DNA of 64,000 bases from Myxococcales bacterium. GTDB lineage: Bacteria; Myxococcota; Myxococcia; Myxococcales; JAJYLH01. Shown here one piece after another: positions 59,667-64,000 of this stretch (positions are counted from its first letter, which is position 1; every line of letters begins with the position of its first letter). The notes under the pieces were generated by a model. That model searched no databases and was not told the DNA's origin. It saw nothing but the letters and a program-made list of their open reading frames with translations. Both the position numbers and the translations under genes were made by a program. Where the stretch lies: the NCBI GenBank assembly GCA_021787845.1, contig JAJYLH010000018.1, positions 1 through 64,000 of the forward strand, written 5' to 3'.

Positions 59667-60803
59667 ATGACGAACCCCTACGCGCCGCCGCCGGCCGACG
59701 AGCCGGTGCCCGTCCCCCAGAACCGCCGCCGCCCTCGGCCCGGGCTGCGCGCCCTGCTCCTCTGGGGCGTCTTGATCGCGCTGTTCATCGCCTTCTACGA
59801 TCTTCTCGCGCCGGACAAGGCCGGCACCCGGTCCCTCCCCGCGACGCCCTCGCCGGCCGCGTCTAGCCACCCGATACCGCTCCTGCCCTTCTTGATCCCG
59901 CTCGCGACGCTCCTCGTCCTCGCCGTCGTGTTTGGGCTCCTCCGGCGCCGGCTCCCGGCCGCCTACCGCTCGTTCCGGCTGGAGGAGATTCCGGCGCCGA
60001 AGCCGCCCCCGCCCGACCTGCCGCCGTCGATGGTGCCCGTGACGCTCAGCGGCAGCGGTGCCGGCTACCGGGTGAAGCTGACCTTCGACGACGCCGGCCT
60101 CCACTGGCACGCCGCGAAGAAGAGGACCCAGCCGCCGCAGGATCTCGACGTCGGGTGGAACGAGCTGACCGTCTTCCTCCTCCGGCGTCGCGCGCACCCG
60201 CTCACCTCCATCGGCCTGTGGGCCGCCATCGTCTCGGCGGGGATGATGTTCGACCCGCCCTTGCGCGCCGCCGCCGCGGTGGTGCTCGGCACCGCCGCCG
60301 TCACCGCGGCCCTCGGCCTGCTCCTCTCCGGGGGCCAGCTCGCGTTCGTCACCGAGACCCACCGGCTCACCTTCGTCTCCCGGCAGCTCGACGAGACGAC
60401 GCGGGTGCTGCTGACGGCCGCGGCGAAGGCGCGCCGCCCGGACGTCGTCGGCCAAGCCCAGGGGGGGATAGCAACGCTCCTGTGGTTCATGTGGGCGCGG
60501 CCGTTCGCCTACCTCGGAGACCTGTTCAAGAGCGAGGCGAAGATGCGGGCGGGCACCCAGGCCAACCCGGCGGCGACCGCGGACCAACAGCGCGCGGGCT
60601 TCGTCCAGCGGCGGCTCTACGCCCTCTGGACGAGCGGCATCGGCGGCTTTCTGCCGCTGTCGGTCGCCGTCGCGGTCGGGCTCTGGAGCGGCTGGCTGAA
60701 CGCGCTCGCGGTCTGGTTCCTGGCGACGATGATCGCGTTCGTCTTCGTCGCGCGCTCCGCGGCGCTGCTCGCGCGGCTGAGCGGGATGAAGCTCGTGCGA
60801 TGA
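59667..60803 (+). CDS. hypothetical membrane protein
   Basis: several TM segments; coupled to the next gene by overlap. Confidence 0.75.
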   Translation: MTNPYAPPPADEPVPVPQNRRRPRPGLRALLLWGVLIALFIAFYDLLAPDKAGTRSLPATPSPAASSHPIPLLPFLIPLATLLVLAVVFGLLRRRLPAAYRSFRLEEIPAPKPPPPDLPPSMVPVTLSGSGAGYRVKLTFDDAGLHWHAAKKRTQPPQDLDVGWNELTVFLLRRRAHPLTSIGLWAAIVSAGMMFDPPLRAAAAVVLGTAAVTAALGLLLSGGQLAFVTETHRLTFVSRQLDETTRVLLTAAAKARRPDVVGQAQGGIATLLWFMWARPFAYLGDLFKSEAKMRAGTQANPAATADQQRAGFVQRRLYALWTSGIGGFLPLSVAVAVGLWSGWLNALAVWFLATMIAFVFVARSAALLARLSGMKLVR

Positions 60804-61483
60804 CCGCCGGGCCGTTCGTCCTCTTCGGTCCGGCCCACCTCGTGACGCTGGCCGTCATCGCGACGGCGTCGAGCGCGTCGGCGATCGCGGTACGGCGAAA
60901 TCCGGACCGTCCGCTCGCGACCGCGATCGCCCTCGCGCTCGCGGCGGTGGCGCTCTTCGCTCTGGTCCTCGACGTTCTCGCCGGCGTGCGTGAAGGCCGG
61001 CCCTGGACCCGGTGGATGCCGCTCCAGCTCTGCGACGTCGCGGCGCTCCTGGCGGTAGCGGCGCTGGCCGGCAGGAGCCGCCGGGCGGCAGAGCTCCTGT
61101 GGTTCTGGGCGATGGCGGGCACCCTGCTCGCCCTCCTCACCCCGGACGTCGCCCGCGGCTTTCCCTCCGAGTCGTTCGTCCTCTTCTTCGCGAAGCACGG
61201 CGCGGTGGTGGCGGGCGCGGCGACCGCGACCTTCGGCTTCGGCCTCACGCCGCGAAAGGGCGCCCCGGCGCGGGCATTCGGGTGGACCCTCGCCTTCGCG
61301 GCGGCGATCGGCGCTCTCGACTGGACGACGAAGGCGAATTTCTTCTATCTGCGCGCCAAGCCCGCGCGCCCGACGCTGCTCGATTGGCTCGGCCCGTGGC
61401 CGCTCTATCTCGTCTCGGTCGCCGCCTCGGCTCTCGCCCTCTTCTGGCTGCTCGACCTGCCGTTCCGGCGCCGCCGTCGCTGA
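60800..61483 (+). CDS. TIGR02206/YwaF-like integral membrane protein
   Basis: FGPAHLVTLAVIA start; TRWMPLQLCDVAALLAV; LGPWPLYLVSV. Confidence 0.85.
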   Translation: MTAGPFVLFGPAHLVTLAVIATASSASAIAVRRNPDRPLATAIALALAAVALFALVLDVLAGVREGRPWTRWMPLQLCDVAALLAVAALAGRSRRAAELLWFWAMAGTLLALLTPDVARGFPSESFVLFFAKHGAVVAGAATATFGFGLTPRKGAPARAFGWTLAFAAAIGALDWTTKANFFYLRAKPARPTLLDWLGPWPLYLVSVAASALALFWLLDLPFRRRRR

Positions 61484-61663
61484 TCGGCCGCCGGCCGGCC
61501 GCCCCAGAGGCGCTCGCCGGGGGCCCGATTTCGGCGCGACGCGGGGCGTCGAAACGTGCCATTCTCGAACAAGCGAGAGCGGCGCGCTTCCCGAGCCCGA
61601 GCAAGGTCCGCCGCCGGGGACGCCGCGAGCGCCGAACGTTTCGAGGAGCTTGGGAGGCCCGAG

Positions 61664-62947
61664 ATGGCCATCGTTTGCGGCGTCGAGCTGAACGAGAACG
61701 ACGAACCGGTCACCCGAGCGGCGGCCGCGCTCGCCCGGCGGATGCGCGAGGCGCTGGTGCTCGTCCACGTCGGCAAGGAGCTCGAGCGGGCCAAGGCGCG
61801 GCTGGACGAAATCGCCCAGCGCCTGAACGCCGCGGGCGTCGAGACCCGCGACCGCCTGGCCGAAGGGGACGTGCTCAAGGCGCTTTCGACGCCCGCGGGC
61901 GACGAACGCGTCCACCTCGTCGTCATCGGCGCCGGCGGGCGCCCGGCACTCTTGCAGCGGCTCCTCGGCAGCACCGCCGACCGGGTGGTCGAGGCCTCGA
62001 CCGTTCCGGTGCTCGTCGTGCGCGACCCGACGCCGTTCGAGGAATGGGCCGCCGCGCGCCGGCGCCTGCGGGTGGCGCTCGCCTTCGACCTGTCGGCGCC
62101 CTCGGAGAGCGCGGCCCGATGGACCCGCGCCTTCGCCCGCTTCGGCGCCTGCGAGGTCTCGGTCGTCCATTCGTTCGGCGAGGTGAGTGAGCGCTACCGC
62201 TATGGGCTGGGGCTGGAGGTGGACAAGAGCGATCTCGAGAAGCTCGTCACCCGTGACGTGCAGGAGCAGCTCGCCGCCGCGGGGCTCTCGCAGACGAAGC
62301 TCGTGGTGCGGGTGAGCGCCGAGCGGACCGGCGAGCAGGTCGCCGCCCTCACCGAAAAGGAGCAGGCGGACCTGGTGGTGGTCGGCACCCACGTGAGGAC
62401 AGGGGCACGGCTGCCGTGGTCCGGCTCCGTTTCCCATGAGCTCTTGCGCCACGCCTCCTCGTCGGTCGCCTGCATCGCGGCGGAAGCGGCGCCGGCCCGC
62501 GAGTTTCCACCGACGCCCCGGACGCGCTTGGTCCTCGTCCCGACCGACCTGGAGCCCCACACCCGGCGCGCGCTCGCCCACGCGTATTCGCTGGTCGAGG
62601 AGCACGGCACGGTGGTGCTGCTGCACGTCGTGGACGCCGGCCCTCCGGGACCGCTGCCGGAGAGCGTGAACCCGGAGCACTGGCGCCGCGACGTCACCTC
62701 CCGCCTGGAAGCGCTCTTGCCCCTCGACATCGGCAACCGGCCCTGCACCACCCGGCTCGAGGTCGACTCGGGGAAGGACGTGGCGGTCGCGGTGGCGCAG
62801 GCGGCCGAGCGGCTGGGGGCCGACCTCGTGTGCCTCGCGGGCCGCTCGCGGGCGCGGCTTTCCCGGGCGGTGGGGCCGAGCGTGGTGCGCGAGCTGTTGG
62901 CGGTCGCCCGCCGGCCGGTGGTGGTCCTGCCGCCGGTCGACGAGTAG
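61664..62947 (+). CDS. universal stress protein with three tandem USP-like units
   Basis: repeated VVVGTHVRTGARLPWSGSVSHELLRHASSSVACIAA, VIGAGGRPALLQRLLGSTADRVVEASTVPVLVVRD, LAGRSRARLSRAVGPSVVRELLAVARRPVVVLPP. Confidence 0.9.
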   Translation: MAIVCGVELNENDEPVTRAAAALARRMREALVLVHVGKELERAKARLDEIAQRLNAAGVETRDRLAEGDVLKALSTPAGDERVHLVVIGAGGRPALLQRLLGSTADRVVEASTVPVLVVRDPTPFEEWAAARRRLRVALAFDLSAPSESAARWTRAFARFGACEVSVVHSFGEVSERYRYGLGLEVDKSDLEKLVTRDVQEQLAAAGLSQTKLVVRVSAERTGEQVAALTEKEQADLVVVGTHVRTGARLPWSGSVSHELLRHASSSVACIAAEAAPAREFPPTPRTRLVLVPTDLEPHTRRALAHAYSLVEEHGTVVLLHVVDAGPPGPLPESVNPEHWRRDVTSRLEALLPLDIGNRPCTTRLEVDSGKDVAVAVAQAAERLGADLVCLAGRSRARLSRAVGPSVVRELLAVARRPVVVLPPVDE

Positions 62948-63048
62948 CCGGCGCGGCAGCCGGCGCTCCGGCTTCTGGTCAGGCCGCGCTTCTAGGTATC
63001 ATGAAGAAATAATATCTACCCCGATCACGATCTTTCGCTCCCACGACC

Positions 63049-63463
63049 CAGCTCGGAATGGATCGAACGCTGGCTTTCCGCTTCGCTCAGCGCGGGCCGA
63101 CGCCCGCAACCCAAGCCGTAGGATGGGTGGCGCGCAGCCCATCGGCGAGCGCCGCCATGATGGGCTTCGCTGCGCGCTGCCCGTCCTACGAGTCGGCGCG
63201 CCGCGTCGAGAATCTGCGCGCCGCGCGAGCCTTTCGAGGCTCAGTTGATCAGGTTCTCGGTCCAGCTCCCCTTCTCTTGTTGCACAGCTCGGAATAGATC
63301 GGACTCGTGGCGCGGGCGTCCTCGCCGGCGAGCGCCTCGGGATCTGCCCTGCCGGCGGGTATCGCTGGGCTTTCACGGGCGAGGACGCTCGCGCCACGAG
63401 CCCTGCTGTGTGGCGTCGAGAATCTGGGCGCGGCTGGAGTGTTCGCGGCTCAGTCGCTCAGGG
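63049..63463. repeat. composite tandem repeat carrying one family A and one family B palindrome in equivalent positions
   Basis: cagctcggaat(g/a)gatcg and gcgtcgagaatctg..ggctcagt flanks repeated at 63049/63285 and 63203/63413; cores 63118..63189 (A) and 63307..63397 (B). Confidence 0.75.
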
Positions 63464-63512
63464 TGAGCGGTCCAGGGCAGCGCACCTGCCGAGGTCGTTG
63501 TTTTCCGGCCAC

Positions 63513-64000
63513 CTACGGCAAGCTGCCGAGCTCGCTCTTCACGCCATCGCCGTACGCGGACAGCTCGATGGTGAAGTCGTTGGCGGAGGAGTTGGCGTTC
63601 TTCCCCACTTCCTCCACGAGCCCTCCAGGAACGCTGTCGTTGAGCCACCACTCGATGGTGCCGTTGCCGCTGCCGAAGACGACGTGGCGCGCCTGGAAGG
63701 TCCCGGCCGGCGTGGTGAGGGTCTGGATGCCCTGCGTCGCGCCCTTGATCGAGTCCTTCGAGAGGTGCGTCGGCGGCACGTAGTAGGTCTGGTCGGTCAG
63801 CGCGAGCTCGTGTCCCGCCTTGTCGTCCGGGAACTTCGCCCGCAACCGCAGCATCTTGCTCTCCTTCTGGTCGAGCAGCGCCTCGAGGACCGTCGTCTGC
63901 TTGTTCTGGTCGTCCGAGAACTTCACCTGCCACCACTCGTTGCCGCTCGCGTCGTCGCCGAGGAACGCGCGCTCGAGGGTGCCCGGATGGCCGTCCTTGC
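63513..64000 (-). CDS. hypothetical protein, 5' end beyond window
   Basis: ORF stays open to window edge (AKDGHPGTLERAFLGDDASGNEWWQVKFSDDQNKQ...). Confidence 0.7.
   Translation of the reverse strand, partial: KDGHPGTLERAFLGDDASGNEWWQVKFSDDQNKQTTVLEALLDQKESKMLRLRAKFPDDKAGHELALTDQTYYVPPTHLSKDSIKGATQGIQTLTTPAGTFQARHVVFGSGNGTIEWWLNDSVPGGLVEEVGKNANSSANDFTIELSAYGDGVKSELGSLP

Overview
High-GC bacterial chromosomal window; Myxococcota/deltaproteobacterial-type gene content is an inference from the families present. From left to right it holds: (1) a DUF262/DUF1524 (GmrSD-like) putative defence gene beside a 42-bp stray copy of an internal carB segment, then intact carB; (2) a secreted protein with a 10-aa repeat shaft and a C-terminal TLDc-like domain; (3) a degenerate PolX N-terminal fragment split by a 142-bp MITE-like element with TA target duplication; (4) a minus-strand electron-transfer operon with about 55 heme-binding motifs (OmcA/MtrC-type decaheme protein with a collagen-like stalk, monoheme c, two 13-motif cytochromes around a beta-barrel porin, an ImcH-like NapC/NirT cytochrome and a CbcL-like b/c fusion); (5) a divergent complete cytochrome c maturation operon ccmCDEFGHIAB that carries three unrelated palindromic insertions, one of them an in-frame 48-codon insertion in ccmH; (6) an SGNH hydrolase / NodU-type carbamoyltransferase / SxtJ-DUF5989 fusion module; (7) an approximately 17-kb surface-glycan cluster (glycosyltransferases, Wzx, DegT aminotransferase, NeuB-like synthase, ThDP enzyme, epimerase); (8) mostly housekeeping genes to the right end. 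The most unusual signals are the density and variety of small palindromic elements inside the two respiratory operons, the in-frame ccmH insertion, the carB fragment, the TLDc fusion and the SxtJ-DUF5989 fusion. I recognised no rRNA, tRNA or CRISPR array. All family calls come from reading motifs by eye; no database search was run.
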